DNA of 64,000 nt from Verrucomicrobiales bacterium (GTDB lineage Bacteria > Verrucomicrobiota > Verrucomicrobiia > Limisphaerales > J093), in assembly GCA_024233215.1 (NCBI GenBank), contig JACKPW010000013.1, positions 1 through 64,000 on the forward strand, read 5' to 3'. A program made the translations under genes and the position numbers. This document shows positions 44,867 through 53,567 of the stretch, one piece after another. The notes beneath the pieces were generated by a model. That model saw only the letters and a list, made by a program, of their open reading frames with translations, made no database searches and was not told where the DNA came from. Each line of letters starts with the position of its first letter. The first letter of the stretch is position 1.

Positions 44867-47197
44867 TCAGTCCTGCGGATAGAGCAGCACGCGATCGTGA
44901 ACCAGCACGACCAGGTCGTTCCGGCCGTCCCCGGTGAGGTCCACCACCAGGGCTTCGCGGGGTTCGGGGACCTCTGCGCGCCGGCTGCGGAAGGTGCGTT
45001 CCTCAAACACCTGCCAGCGGTTCGCGGGCACCAGCTGATGCGGCGGCACAAAGGTCACGATGTCCAGATAGTGCCGCCCGGTCTCCAGGAAGACCAGATC
45101 CTTGCGGCCGTCGTTGTTAAGGTCCCCGGAAACCACGTCCAGAAGCACCCCGTTGTCGATGGGGGTTTCGTAGTCGTCAAGTTGGGTGAGTTCCCAGACC
45201 TCGCCGGCAAAGGGCAGCCAGGCCACCCCGTTCAAGCCGACAAACGCCACGGCCCGCCCGGCGCCGCCGCCGAGGCTGACCGATTCCAGCCGCGTGAAGG
45301 CGGTCTCGAGCAGGTTCAGGTTCCGGCTGATCTGCCACACGCCTGCCTCGTCCCGCTGGCAGATGCTCAACGCCTTCCGCTCCGCGTCGAGCAGCAACAG
45401 CGCCGGTCGCTCCTCCGGTCCCAGCCGGATCGCCGTCGCCGCAACAATGCGGGAACTGCTCGAGGCTCCGTTGATCTGTTCCTTAACTTGGAAGGACCAG
45501 TTCGCACCGGGGCCTTCACCGGCATCGCCATCGCGCTTCAATACCACGGCGCGCACGAAGTTCTTTTGGGCCAGCAACAGTTCCGGCTTGCCGTCGCCGT
45601 CCACATCCCCCTCGCTCAACGCCGGCAGATCCGAACTTCCGCCCGGTGCCGCCAGGTCCAGTTCCTCGAAGCCGCCGTCGTCCGTCTGCCGGAGCACCTT
45701 CAGCTTTTCGTAGGGGACCATCACGATGAAGTCCGCCCGTCCGTCCTGGTCAAGGTCATGACGCACCAGCGCATCGGGATTGCCCTTGAACGACTCCGCC
45801 AGTTCCTGGCGGCGCTCCTCGCCATCCGCCCCGCGCAATACCAGCTCACGCTTGCGGTCCTTCTCCACAATCGCCGCCAGCACCGGCTGGCCATCCGCCG
45901 CAACGGCGCCGGCGGTCATCGTCAGGGGCCGTCCGTCCAGGGACAGCACCTCCGGGAAACCGATCCGCCCGGTCTCCTCCCGCCGGGTCACCCCCAGCTG
46001 GCGCTCGTCCGAGCTGAGCAGAAAGATCTCCGCCTGACCGTCACCATCCCAGTCGGCCACCTCCACTTCCGTTACTCCCGTGAACGTGGGAAATCGCTTC
46101 ACCTCCGCCAGCGCGCCATCCTTCGACTGGACGGTCACCGCGAGCTGCCCGTTCTCGGGTTCCGCCACGAGCAGGTCGGAGAGGCCGTCGTTGTTGATGT
46201 CCGCCCAAACCACGCCCCGGCGGCTCTTGGAGGTCTTGGTGAGCGGGAGCACCTGGAACTGGCCGGCCACCAGGTCGTCGTCGATGCGTTCCCCGGGCTT
46301 CAGTTCAAAATCCGAAATCTGCGCCCGCCCCGATTTCTGGGCGATGGTCACCAGCTCCGTCCGTCCGTCCCCGTCCAGGTCGTCCGGCCAGTAGGACCGC
46401 ACCGCCGGCAGGGCGAAGTGGATTTCCGGTCCGAGTTCCCCGGTCGAGGATTGCAGCCGAAAGCGGAACGGATTCGCGAGATCCCAGTTCACCAGCAGCA
46501 GGTCCTGCCGTCCGTCCCCGTCAATGTCCAGGATCTGCACCGCCCGCACCGCGCCGGAGTAGGGGATGTGCTCGGGTTCCGCCAGGGAACCGTCCTCCCG
46601 CTGTTCGTAGTAGTAAACCACCGATTCACCCAGCAACGCCAGGTCGTCCCGCCCGTCGCCATTCAGGTCGCCGGTGTCGAGCGCGTTCGTGTCCAACCGA
46701 CCGTCACTTACGGGGAATCGCTTGGGCGCGCTCCAGCTGTTCGTGCCTTCGTGGTACTGCACCACCAGTTCCTTCGGCTCGCCATAATATGCCAGGTCGG
46801 GGCGGTCGTCGTGGTTCAGATCCGCCACCACGAAGGCGCTGATGCGTTTCTCTGACGCGATCGACTGGATCTCGAAGCGCGCATCCGGTGGGAGCTGGTT
46901 GATGTCGCGGCGGCCGACCTTGGTGTCCTCGACCCGGTTGGTTTCGCCGGTCCGGTTCAGGAGGATGTTGAGCTTCGACCGGGAGTTGTTCACGACGATC
47001 AGGTCCTCGCGCCCGTCGCCGTCGAAGTCGCCGTGACGCAGGAGGTTGATCATGGGATCGATCGGGAAGATCTCCGGCCCGGTGAACCCGAAGCCGTTTT
47101 GGGGGCCGCCATCCGCGGCGTACGTGGATGACAGGCAGGTTCCGGCCAGAACCGCGATCAACAATCCGCCCGTTGGGTGCAACTTCCGAATTCTCAT
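44867..47197 (-). CDS. Secreted FG-GAP/VCBS repeat protein
   Basis: About 776 residues with a signal peptide (TGGLLIAVLAGTCLSSTYA). It contains eleven calcium-binding loops of the D-x-D/N-x-D-G type followed by acidic or hydrophobic residues, such as DFDGDGREDL, DLNGDGRDDL, DIDGDGRQDL, DINNDGLSDL, DWDGDGQAEI, DVDGDGKPEL and DLTGDGRNDL. These are FG-GAP (VCBS) blades of a beta-propeller, so the protein is probably one or two integrin-alpha-like propellers outside the cell. An ATG 6 codons upstream is possible, but the signal peptide fits the start at 47197. Confidence 0.88.
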   Translation of the reverse strand: MRIRKLHPTGGLLIAVLAGTCLSSTYAADGGPQNGFGFTGPEIFPIDPMINLLRHGDFDGDGREDLIVVNNSRSKLNILLNRTGETNRVEDTKVGRRDINQLPPDARFEIQSIASEKRISAFVVADLNHDDRPDLAYYGEPKELVVQYHEGTNSWSAPKRFPVSDGRLDTNALDTGDLNGDGRDDLALLGESVVYYYEQREDGSLAEPEHIPYSGAVRAVQILDIDGDGRQDLLLVNWDLANPFRFRLQSSTGELGPEIHFALPAVRSYWPDDLDGDGRTELVTIAQKSGRAQISDFELKPGERIDDDLVAGQFQVLPLTKTSKSRRGVVWADINNDGLSDLLVAEPENGQLAVTVQSKDGALAEVKRFPTFTGVTEVEVADWDGDGQAEIFLLSSDERQLGVTRREETGRIGFPEVLSLDGRPLTMTAGAVAADGQPVLAAIVEKDRKRELVLRGADGEERRQELAESFKGNPDALVRHDLDQDGRADFIVMVPYEKLKVLRQTDDGGFEELDLAAPGGSSDLPALSEGDVDGDGKPELLLAQKNFVRAVVLKRDGDAGEGPGANWSFQVKEQINGASSSSRIVAATAIRLGPEERPALLLLDAERKALSICQRDEAGVWQISRNLNLLETAFTRLESVSLGGGAGRAVAFVGLNGVAWLPFAGEVWELTQLDDYETPIDNGVLLDVVSGDLNNDGRKDLVFLETGRHYLDIVTFVPPHQLVPANRWQVFEERTFRSRRAEVPEPREALVVDLTGDGRNDLVVLVHDRVLLYPQD

Positions 47198-47315
47198 GGC
47201 ATTAACGGCGGCCAATCTGGCACGCGTCCACCCGGGGCGCCAGTCTTATCCCGGCCGGTGTATGTGGTCCCCAGCTCGGTGAAAGCAGAAATTTGGGGCA
47301 AACTGCAAATCGCGA

Positions 47316-47344
47316 TTGACGGCCGGCGAGGTTCTGCCTACTTT
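47316..47344 (+). promoter_or_regulatory. Promoter of tRNA-Asp
   Basis: TTGACG (47316-47321), 17-bp spacer, TACTTT (47339-47344); transcription would start about 8 bases before the tRNA. The tRNA-Asn promoter at 58933 has the same -35. Confidence 0.55.
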
Positions 47345-47358
47345 GGCCGCCCGTTTGC

Positions 47359-47435
47359 GGGGGCGTAGCTCAATTGGTTAGAGCGCTGCCCTGTCACGGC
47401 AGAGGTTACGGGTTCGAGCCCCGCCGCTCCCGCCA
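47359..47435 (+). tRNA. tRNA-Asp (GTC)
   Basis: The cloverleaf is complete: acceptor GGGGGCG pairs with CGCTCCC (one G-U), the D arm contains TAGCTCAATTGGTTAGAGC, the anticodon stem CTGCC/GGCAG holds the loop with GTC, and the T arm is CGGGTTCGAGCCCCG. Discriminator G and CCA are encoded. Confidence 0.97.
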
Positions 47436-47515
47436 CTTCACCCCTACCCGTTCCAGTTCGCGCTGCCTCTTGCGGCGAATTGGCATTCGCCGAAGACCCG
47501 GGGAGCTGTGGAGAA

Positions 47516-47543
47516 CTCGCGCAGAGACGTCAAGACGCGAAGG
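47516..47543 (+). repeat. Interspersed repeat, GCGCAGAGACG type (copy 2)
   Basis: CTCGCGCAGAGACGTCAAGA then CGCGAAGG; related to the inverted copy at 7421-7446. It sits in a 590-bp gene-free stretch after the tRNA. Confidence 0.45.
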
Positions 47544-47607
47544 TGGGAACGCCGAAGAAGTCGTCGTTGCCCGAGCCGATCTCCCCAGGCCTCCCGGCGG
47601 GCACTGG

Positions 47608-47696
47608 GCCAAAGCGCCAGAGGACTGGCGCACTCCAAGACCTGGCGGATCCCCAACGCGCCTCGTGCTTCGCGAAGCGTCGTGGACTGCGGTGAA
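47608..47696 (+). repeat. Interspersed repeat with short palindromes
   Basis: GCCAGAGGACTGGCGCACTC, CAAGACCTGGCG and GCGTCGTGGACTGCGG resemble a repeat common in verrucomicrobial genomes (from memory, not searched). It contains the perfect 12-bp palindrome GCTTCGCGAAGC (47667-47678). The rest of the 47436-48026 gap shows only short frames without recognisable products. Confidence 0.4.
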
Positions 47697-48026
47697 AAGC
47701 TCCGGCCTTCACCGCTTCATCCCACCCCGTAGCCACGACGACCGGTGATCCCCTTCGTGGCAACTGCGCATCGACCCGGAGCTTCACACCGCGACGGACA
47801 GAATTCGATGAACGCTGGAGAGCCGGGCGGCAAAAAGCCAGGCACGCCGTGATGTCCCCGCGCTCCATGTCCTGGTAGTCGGCCAGAGCCCCTATACTCC
47901 CGGCCAGGGGTTCCAGGATGGCCGGCCATGGCCCCCGTGGACCATCCCTGCAGAGAAGACGGTCCTTCGCACTCAGGAGGCTTGGAACGATCAGGTCAGG
48001 CACAGCCACTGGCAGCCGCACTCGCG

Positions 48027-48141
48027 ACTGCACTACCCTGGTCCATCCCAGGGAGCCTGATCGGGAACCGCCCGGTGCGGACCCGCATGCCGGGTGGTGT
48101 GGGGAGCCGGGAGCTAATCACTCCCGGCGACCCGATTCGGC
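48027..48141 (+). mobile_element. Group II intron 3'-end fragment (copy 1)
   Basis: The 115 bp from ACTGCACTACCCTGGTCCAT to CCCGATTCGGC are identical, apart from one extra G, to 49430-49543 at the end of the second intron remnant. It contains the domain V-like hairpin (GAACCGCCCGGTGCGGACCC with GCATGCCGGGTGG) and a domain VI-like stem (GAGCCGGGAGCTAATCACTC, then CCGGC). No maturase sequence precedes it, so it is a strongly 5'-truncated copy. It ends four bases from the stop codon of the small membrane-protein remnant on the other strand. Confidence 0.75.
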
Positions 48142-48144
48142 GTT

Positions 48145-48572
48145 CTATGCATTGTGACGGACTCGTGGAAGGTAGGTGAACAAAGCAGCAACGGCGAGCG
48201 CAATGCCAGTGAGAATGACGGGACGCCAAGGTGCCATCGTCGGGAAAAGGTGAATCGGAGCCTCCGGATCCGCAACCAGATGACCTCGCCTGCTGCGTAT
48301 GCGGCAAAAGCCCCTGGCAAGAGCAACAGCAGCGCGGACGGACGCCGAGCGACGACCCAAGCGAACGCGAATGCGGCGAGCAAGGAAGCCACGTAGCACG
48401 CGAGTAGCCACACGCTGTAGTGAAGGTCGTTCGAGGCATTGATGGTCCCATCCACCCAGAAATATTCCTGTGCCCAGCGAACAAAGGAAGTCGCTCAAAC
48501 CTGCCAGCGGAACAGCCCAAAGGGCCGCAAGAAGAGCTGTGACTGAAAATCCGATGGTCTTTGAGCTTTCAT
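48145..48572 (-). pseudogene. Small multi-pass membrane protein remnant, frameshifted
   Basis: On the minus strand the sequence reads through three frames. It starts near ATG 48572 with a first helix in a shifted frame (SKTIGFSVTALLAALWAVPL), continues with FVRWAQEYFWVDGTINASND, LHYSVWLLACYVASLLAAFA and LLLLLPGAFAAYAAGEVIWL, and ends in another frame with WRPVILTGIALAVAALFTYL and RVRHNA before the stop. This is a roughly 140-residue protein with about four helices broken by at least two frameshifts. I recognise no family. The group II intron fragment lies directly beyond its stop. Confidence 0.6.
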
Positions 48573-48685
48573 GTGAGGGGCGCGCGTCGTATCGCCGAAC
48601 GCCAGAACTCAGCCACGCTAGGCCAGTGACGTGATCCGCAAATGCGGAACTGAGGCGGCCAACCGGCGTTGGCTGTAGTGATCCG

Positions 48686-49543
48686 GTGTGCCCGGCATGG
48701 GCGTGTTGTGATGGGGTGGAAGTCCCCTGTTCATGAACTCAGATGAAAATCGAAGAACGAGACCGGGGCAACTGCGAAGTCGCGAGGCTTTGCGGGAAAG
48801 AAGCCGAAGTCAAATCCGTGAGCCCACGGACAGACACGCGCTATGAGGCCGACGACGTTCTGGTGATGGTCAAGAGCGCGAGAGCCGCCGAACGGGTGAT
48901 GGCGGGAGTGACGCGGTTCGTGGAAGGGAAACTGAAGCTGACGGTCAATCGAACCAAGAGCCGGACCGCCCCCTTGAAGGGAGAGTGCAGCTTTCTGGGT
49001 TTCCAGATCGGGGCACGGGGCAAGGTGGTATGGACGGCGAAGGCGCAGAACGCGGTTCCAGCAACGGGTGCGGGAGATCACCTCACGCAGTCAGGGCCAG
49101 CGCGTGCAGACCGTGATCACGGAGCTGCGGCGCTACGTGGTCGGCTGGCTCAACTACTTTCGGGATCAGCCACACCTATCGGGTGTTGCTGGCCTTGAGG
49201 ATTGGGTCCGCCGGCGGGTGAGGTTGTATTACTGGAAGCAATGGAAGCAGCCGCGAACGCGACGGCGGCACTTGCTGGCGCGGGGCATTCATCCGGACCG
49301 GGTGAAACTGGCCACGCGCAGCCGCAAGGGGTATTGGCGGATGAGCGGCAACAGCATCGTGCAGGCGGCGCTGACCAACCGCTGGTTGCAGGAGCAAGGG
49401 GTTCCGGACATGAAGCAGCAGTGGATCGCACTGCACTACCCTGGTCCATCCCAGGGAGCCTGATCGGAACCGCCCGGTGCGGACCCGCATGCCGGGTGGT
49501 GTGGGGAGCCGGGAGCTAATCACTCCCGGCGACCCGATTCGGC
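48686..49543 (+). mobile_element. Group II intron remnant, internally deleted
   Basis: The 5' end GTGTGCCCGGCATGGGCGTG with the following GATGGGGTGGAAGTCCCCTG matches the start of bacterial group II introns. The 3' end (49430-49543) has domain V and VI as in copy 1. Only about 860 bp remain of the 1.9-2.5 kb expected: most of domain I and the N-terminal two thirds of the maturase are missing, and the remaining coding part is frameshifted. Not expected to be mobile on its own. Confidence 0.8.
48743..49463 (+). pseudogene. Group II intron reverse transcriptase/maturase, C-terminal remnant
   Basis: The first frame gives the end of the RT palm (RYEADDVLVMVKSARAAERV, then KLKLTVNRTKSRTAPLKGEC, SFLGFQIG). 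An extra Glu splits the YADD active site into YEADD. An extra base near 49052 shifts the frame; after it FQQRVREITSRSQGQRVQTV and LRRYVVGWLNYFRDQPHLSG give the maturase domain, followed by HLLARGIHPDRVKLATRSRK and the usual C-terminus ending HYPGPSQGA. RT segments before the palm are absent. Confidence 0.85.
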
Positions 49544-49789
49544 AGTGTGTCTGTCATTCTCCGGCCCTTTCCTGCCAGCGAGATGGACGCAAGTATGCAG
49601 CGTCAAAAGCTGAGCTGGCGCGAAAATGGTGTGAACAATCGAAGCATTGCAGGGGCGATAAACCGGAACTGCAAGATGCACGGCTTTGATCTGAACGTAG
49701 GTCGTCGTGACGCTTAACAAGTAAGTGACGACGTAACAGATAAGCGCCAGCACCACAACTCCGACAGTCTTCTTCGCGCGCGCCTTCAT
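49520..49789 (-). CDS. Small membrane protein, C-terminus replaced by intron sequence
   Basis: An 89-residue frame from ATG 49789: MKARAKKTVGVVVLALICYV, VTYLLSVTTTYVQIKAVHLA and VPVYRPCNASIVHTIFAPAQ. It has one or two hydrophobic helices. Its last codons and stop lie within the 3' end of the group II intron, which is inserted antisense to it at 49543. The native end is therefore lost or changed. Family unknown; expression is uncertain. Confidence 0.45.
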   Translation of the reverse strand: MKARAKKTVGVVVLALICYVVTYLLSVTTTYVQIKAVHLAVPVYRPCNASIVHTIFAPAQLLTLHTCVHLAGRKGPENDRHTAESGRRE

Positions 49790-50103
49790 GGCGACACTCG
49801 ATATGCCGAACAGCATGTATTGTCCGGGACTCAAGAGCCAATAGGCGACTGTGGTCTCGGGCTTCAATTGCGGCGTATCCTGCCGCAATGCAGGGAGTTT
49901 GGCAATCAGAATTGGGGTATTGTGGGGCTTGCAGCGAATCGGCAAAGGACAAACTGAGTTTGTCTTTTGCCGGCCGATGAACCACAGCTCCGATTCTGAT
50001 GGCACGGCGCCTCCGGATCGGTTCGGAGGATGGTCGCGGTGTCGGTCCCGAGCTGGCCGGCTGCCCTTGAGACTGACGATTCCCTCTCTCCGGGCCGCCT
50101 GTC
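49790..50103. other. Gene-free stretch with two hairpins
   Basis: Holds no supportable gene. ATTGCGGC and GCCGCAAT (49867-49889) form an 8-bp stem. CGGCAAAGGACAAAC and GTTTGTCTTTTGCCG (49940-49972) form a 15-bp stem with one mismatch around a TGA triloop. Neither has a clear T-tract. Confidence 0.45.
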
Positions 50104-51456
50104 TCAGCCGATCGTTGGCATTTCGAAGCCACGGCGCGGGGGGATGCGGACGAGTTGGTTGGCCTCAGGGGAATCGAACTGCTCCCGTTCCGCATCGAAC
50201 TGCAGTTTCCGGTTCCCGACCCGGTGGGCGATGTTGGCCATGTGAAGCATGCAGACGCTTGGGTGCAGCTTCTCGATGTAGGCGTTGGGGTGTTTCCGCG
50301 TCTTCACGCACTCCAGGAAATTGGCGTAATGCTCGTCGTCACACGGTCGGCCGAACTCCTGGGCCATGATTTCCCACGGATAGATCGTCGCCTGCCAGCC
50401 GCCACCGTGCCGGCCGACCACCATCATCTGCTCCGAACCGTAGAGTTCGATCCGGGTGGCGTTGTGCATCCAGAAGGGAAACTCGTCGCTCTGCCGGATG
50501 GTGGTGGTGGTCTTGGTCATGTACTTCGGATAGTTCGAGTGCTCGAGCGTGAGGATGAAACCGTCGAACTCGAACGTGCTGACGAGAACGTCCGGCACCT
50601 GGGAGTCATCCCCCGGGTGGGCCAAGCGACCGCCGGCGGAGGCCACCGTGCGCGGCATGCCGGGGTCTCCCATCAACATCAGGGCCAGATCCATCTGATG
50701 CGCCGCGTCGTCGCAGAGATCGCCCCCGGAGTATTCCCAGAAGTGGTGCCAGCCCCCGTGGAAGATGCGCTGGTGGAACGGCCGTTCCGCGGCGGGCCCC
50801 TGCCAGTCGTTCCAACTGAATCCGGCGGGTGGCTCGCCGGGATCCCCCAGTTGAAACGGTCCGCCACTCTTGAGGTTGAAGACCTTCACGAGGTGAATGT
50901 CTCCCAGCTTGCCGCTGCGGATGTAGTCCAGGGCCTTCAGGTTGTAGGCGCCACTCCGGTTCTGCGTCCCCACCTGGATCAACCGGCCGGTCTTTCGCGC
51001 GGCGTCCCGCATCAGCTGGCTCTCGTAAATGTCGTGGGAATGCGGCTTCTCGACGTACACGTCCTTGCCGGCCTGGACGCAGCGAAGGGTGGCGAGCGCG
51101 TGCCAGTGATCCGGCGTGGCCACAATGACCGCGTCCAGCGAACCATCCTCCAGCAGTTCGCGCATCTCGCGGGTCTGGCGGATGTTGGAAGCCTTGGTGT
51201 CCGGCGCATAGCGTTCGAGAAAGCCCGCCACGCCGGCGCTCCGGGTGGAATCGAGGTCGCAGAGCCAGGTGATCCGGGCGCCGGCCCCCGCAATGCCCCG
51301 GGAGACATACGTGCCGCGTCCCCCACAACCAATCATCCCCACGTTGGGCTGGTCATTCGCGCCCCACACCCGGCGCCCGCTGAGTCCGGCCAGGGTGACG
51401 GCGGTGGTGGCCTGGAAGGAACGCGCCAGAAATGTCCGTCGATGAATGGGTCTCAT
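50104..51456 (-). CDS. Gfo/Idh/MocA family oxidoreductase, secreted branch
   Basis: A 450-residue protein starting at ATG 51456 with an export signal (IHRRTFLARSFQATTAVTLA) that fits a twin-arginine peptide. The Rossmann motif is NVGMIGCGGRGTYVSRGIAG; the catalytic segment is AGKDVYVEKPHSHDIYESQL after ATPDHWHALAT. The C-terminal domain contains HFWEYSGGDLCDDAAHQMDL and YANFLECVKTRKHPNAYIEK, typical of the secreted group. It is only distantly like the copy at 29546-30916. Single gene, flanked upstream by the dispersed repeat. Confidence 0.88.
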   Translation of the reverse strand: MRPIHRRTFLARSFQATTAVTLAGLSGRRVWGANDQPNVGMIGCGGRGTYVSRGIAGAGARITWLCDLDSTRSAGVAGFLERYAPDTKASNIRQTREMRELLEDGSLDAVIVATPDHWHALATLRCVQAGKDVYVEKPHSHDIYESQLMRDAARKTGRLIQVGTQNRSGAYNLKALDYIRSGKLGDIHLVKVFNLKSGGPFQLGDPGEPPAGFSWNDWQGPAAERPFHQRIFHGGWHHFWEYSGGDLCDDAAHQMDLALMLMGDPGMPRTVASAGGRLAHPGDDSQVPDVLVSTFEFDGFILTLEHSNYPKYMTKTTTTIRQSDEFPFWMHNATRIELYGSEQMMVVGRHGGGWQATIYPWEIMAQEFGRPCDDEHYANFLECVKTRKHPNAYIEKLHPSVCMLHMANIAHRVGNRKLQFDAEREQFDSPEANQLVRIPPRRGFEMPTIG

Positions 51457-51840
51457 GGCGGGCAAGGTAGGGCCTCCTCGGTTCCCTGTCAGGTGGAAAG
51501 GCGGTGCAGCAGCAATGCTTCACTCACGTCCAGCGGAGCGGCGACGGCCCGTCGCCATGATGGGATGCCGTGGACAGGGCGTGTCGGCATCCAGGCAGCA
51601 CGAATGGGGAGCGCGGCCGGCCCGGCTGCTCCAGTCGGCGGCTCGCCGACTGGCCCTCGGGAACATGCCTCGTCACCGGATGGTGGGCTTCCACCGCCTT
51701 CGGATGTGGCCCGCGGGCCGCCGGCCACGGCACGCGAGCCGCGCGCGCTCCCCTTGCTGACTGCATCGTTACCGCTTATCGGGGACGGGCCGTCCCGATC
51801 GTTCCCCGGACCTCAAACGGAGTTGCCATGGCTCAGCCGG
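51457..51840. other. 384-bp intergenic region containing repeat copy B
   Basis: Apart from the dispersed element at 51606-51768 I see only a short region upstream of the oxidoreductase start and a stretch (51769-51840) just past the glycosyltransferase stop, without a clear terminator. Confidence 0.5.
51606..51768 (+). repeat. Dispersed inverted-repeat element, copy B
   Basis: Partner of 15996-16160 (163 versus 165 bp, about 90 percent identity by eye). The ends GGGGAGCGCGGCC and GCCGCGCGCGCTCCCC are exact in both copies; the central hairpin has one mismatch here (TGGCCCGCGG against CCGCCGGCCA). Confidence 0.8.
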
Positions 51841-53112
51841 TCAGGAGCTGTCTCCCTCCACCAGGTGCAGGGCGGCGGCGAGGGCGTCCAGGTGTCGCGC
51901 CAAGGTGAACCGGGCCAGGAATTCGTCGCGCAACGTCTGCCCGTCCGCCTCCAGCAACGTGATCAGGGCAGCGGCGACCTGTGGGGGGTGTTTCGGTTCG
52001 ATGAGCCCGGCGTAGCCGGAGGGCAGCATTTCCGGAATCGAACGCCAGCGGGTGGTGACCACCGGCAGCCCGTAAGCCATCGCCTCGATGACGTTCACCG
52101 GTTGTCCCTCGTTGGCGTACCAGGTGGGGAAACAGAAGAGGTCCGCCTCCTCGAAAGCCCGGCTCTTGGCTTCTCCGCTGAGGAACCCGGTCATCCGGAG
52201 CCACCCCTCGTCTTCCCCGGCCTTGCGCCGCGGGGCAAAGGACTGTTCCTCGGTCGCGTTCAGGAACTTGCCCCCCACGGTCAGCGTGAACCGCAATGGC
52301 ATCCGGCGTTGCTTGAGTTCCGTATTGGCCAGGCGTACGCCCTCGACCGCATCGAACAACCCCTTGTCACGTGTGCAATGGGCGAGGTACAGCACGCGTA
52401 CCTCCGTGGTCTCAGGTTCGTCGGCACCCCGTTGCCCGGCGACGTATTGGCGCCGGGTCTCCGCACGCTCGCGACGGCGTGGAGCGAGGCGTTGGGCGAA
52501 GTCCGGGCAGGGATCGGGGATGCCGTTGGCGACCACAGCGACGCGGCGGGGTCGGAACCGTTCGGCATCCGGCCGGTTGAACTCGGACAGCACAATGGCA
52601 AGGTCGATGCCTCCCAGCAGCCGATGGCTGACCCAGCGTTCCCAGGGGCGGGCATGGGTCTCCAGCCAGTCGCCGAGGCCGACGGCGTGCCAGTGGAAGA
52701 CCCGGTGGCGAAAGGCGGGACGGCAAAGCAGCATCACCAGCCAGTCACGGTAGAGCGAGGCCCGCTTGGGCGGTGACGGCACGTAGTAGAAGGTCCGCAC
52801 GCCCCGACGCAACCGGGCCGCCCAGGCCTGCCGGCAGTACCCGAGCAGGCGGGTCACCTTGCCCGCGCGCACCGAGCCCAGGTCCTGCAGATCATCGGAA
52901 AGCCGGGCATCGACATGGTGGCATTCGACGCCGCGGGCCGCGTCGCCGGCCGGTGGGACGTCGCAGCAGGTTTTGATCCGCGGCATGCGTCGGGCATCCC
53001 CTCCCAGACCTTCGAGCATGAGCTGCACCATGTAGCTCTGCCCGTGATGAGGCGGCGGCGTATGCGCAAACACCAGCAGCTTCAGCGGGCGTGGCGGGGT
53101 GGAAAGGCTCAT
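51841..53112 (-). CDS. Glycosyltransferase, GT4/GT-B family
   Basis: A 423-residue GT-B enzyme. The N-terminal domain begins KLLVFAHTPPPHHGQSYMVQ, a glycine/His-rich acceptor loop. The C-terminal domain has VRVLYLAHCTRDKGLFDAVE and the donor-binding FPTWYANEGQPVNVIEAMAY, then GLPVVTTRWRSIPEM, where the first Glu corresponds to the EX7E motif. Donor and acceptor cannot be read from the sequence; polysaccharide or glycolipid synthesis is likely. Last gene of a three-gene minus-strand set (permease, cupin, GT). Confidence 0.88.
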   Translation of the reverse strand: MSLSTPPRPLKLLVFAHTPPPHHGQSYMVQLMLEGLGGDARRMPRIKTCCDVPPAGDAARGVECHHVDARLSDDLQDLGSVRAGKVTRLLGYCRQAWAARLRRGVRTFYYVPSPPKRASLYRDWLVMLLCRPAFRHRVFHWHAVGLGDWLETHARPWERWVSHRLLGGIDLAIVLSEFNRPDAERFRPRRVAVVANGIPDPCPDFAQRLAPRRRERAETRRQYVAGQRGADEPETTEVRVLYLAHCTRDKGLFDAVEGVRLANTELKQRRMPLRFTLTVGGKFLNATEEQSFAPRRKAGEDEGWLRMTGFLSGEAKSRAFEEADLFCFPTWYANEGQPVNVIEAMAYGLPVVTTRWRSIPEMLPSGYAGLIEPKHPPQVAAALITLLEADGQTLRDEFLARFTLARHLDALAAALHLVEGDSS

Positions 53113-53144
53113 GCGAAGCGGTGGCGGTGCGGGGCCGACACGTC

Positions 53145-53531
53145 TCAGGAGGTTCGCTCGGGAGCCGGAAAGTAATCGTCTTCGGCGATGTCCGGCACGC
53201 CCACCACGAGCACCCGCATCCGGCCCCGCGCGCTGTGAATCACTCCGGGGGGGATGTGCACCAGCGACCCCGGCCGTACCGGATGCTCAACGCCATCCAG
53301 AACCACGGCGCCGGTGCCATCGAGGACGTAGTAAAGTTCGGTCGAACGCCGGTGGAAATGCGGTTTGGCGCCGTCGATGTCCACCGCGTGGGCCCAGGCA
53401 GCCGGATTCAGGGCGGCATCCTCATGGCTGATCAGGCGGTCGCGCCAGCCGCAGGCGCTGCGTTCCCGTGGAGTTTCGCCCGGATGTCGCACCAGCACCG
53501 GGCCGGCAGGCAATCGCGTTTGTTCGGTCAT
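53145..53531 (-). CDS. Cupin domain protein
   Basis: A 128-residue single-cupin protein: AKPHFHRRSTELYYVLDGTG (motif 1 with its His and Glu ligands) and GSLVHIPPGVIHSARG (motif 2 with the His). The metal site looks complete. Proteins of this kind are small oxidases, isomerases or sugar-binding proteins; the substrate is not known. It lies 32 bp upstream of the glycosyltransferase and 36 bp after the permease on the same strand. Confidence 0.85.
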   Translation of the reverse strand: MTEQTRLPAGPVLVRHPGETPRERSACGWRDRLISHEDAALNPAAWAHAVDIDGAKPHFHRRSTELYYVLDGTGAVVLDGVEHPVRPGSLVHIPPGVIHSARGRMRVLVVGVPDIAEDDYFPAPERTS

Positions 53532-53567
53532 GTCCGGCCCCGAGCGTAAGCGCCGGGGGGCGCCGAC

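Noticed and set aside
44897..46855. A 652-codon plus-strand frame
   Set aside because: Shadow of the FG-GAP gene, caused by the repeated GAC/GGC codons of the calcium loops.
50155..52776. An 873-codon plus-strand frame
   Set aside because: Antisense to the oxidoreductase and glycosyltransferase and runs through the dispersed repeat.
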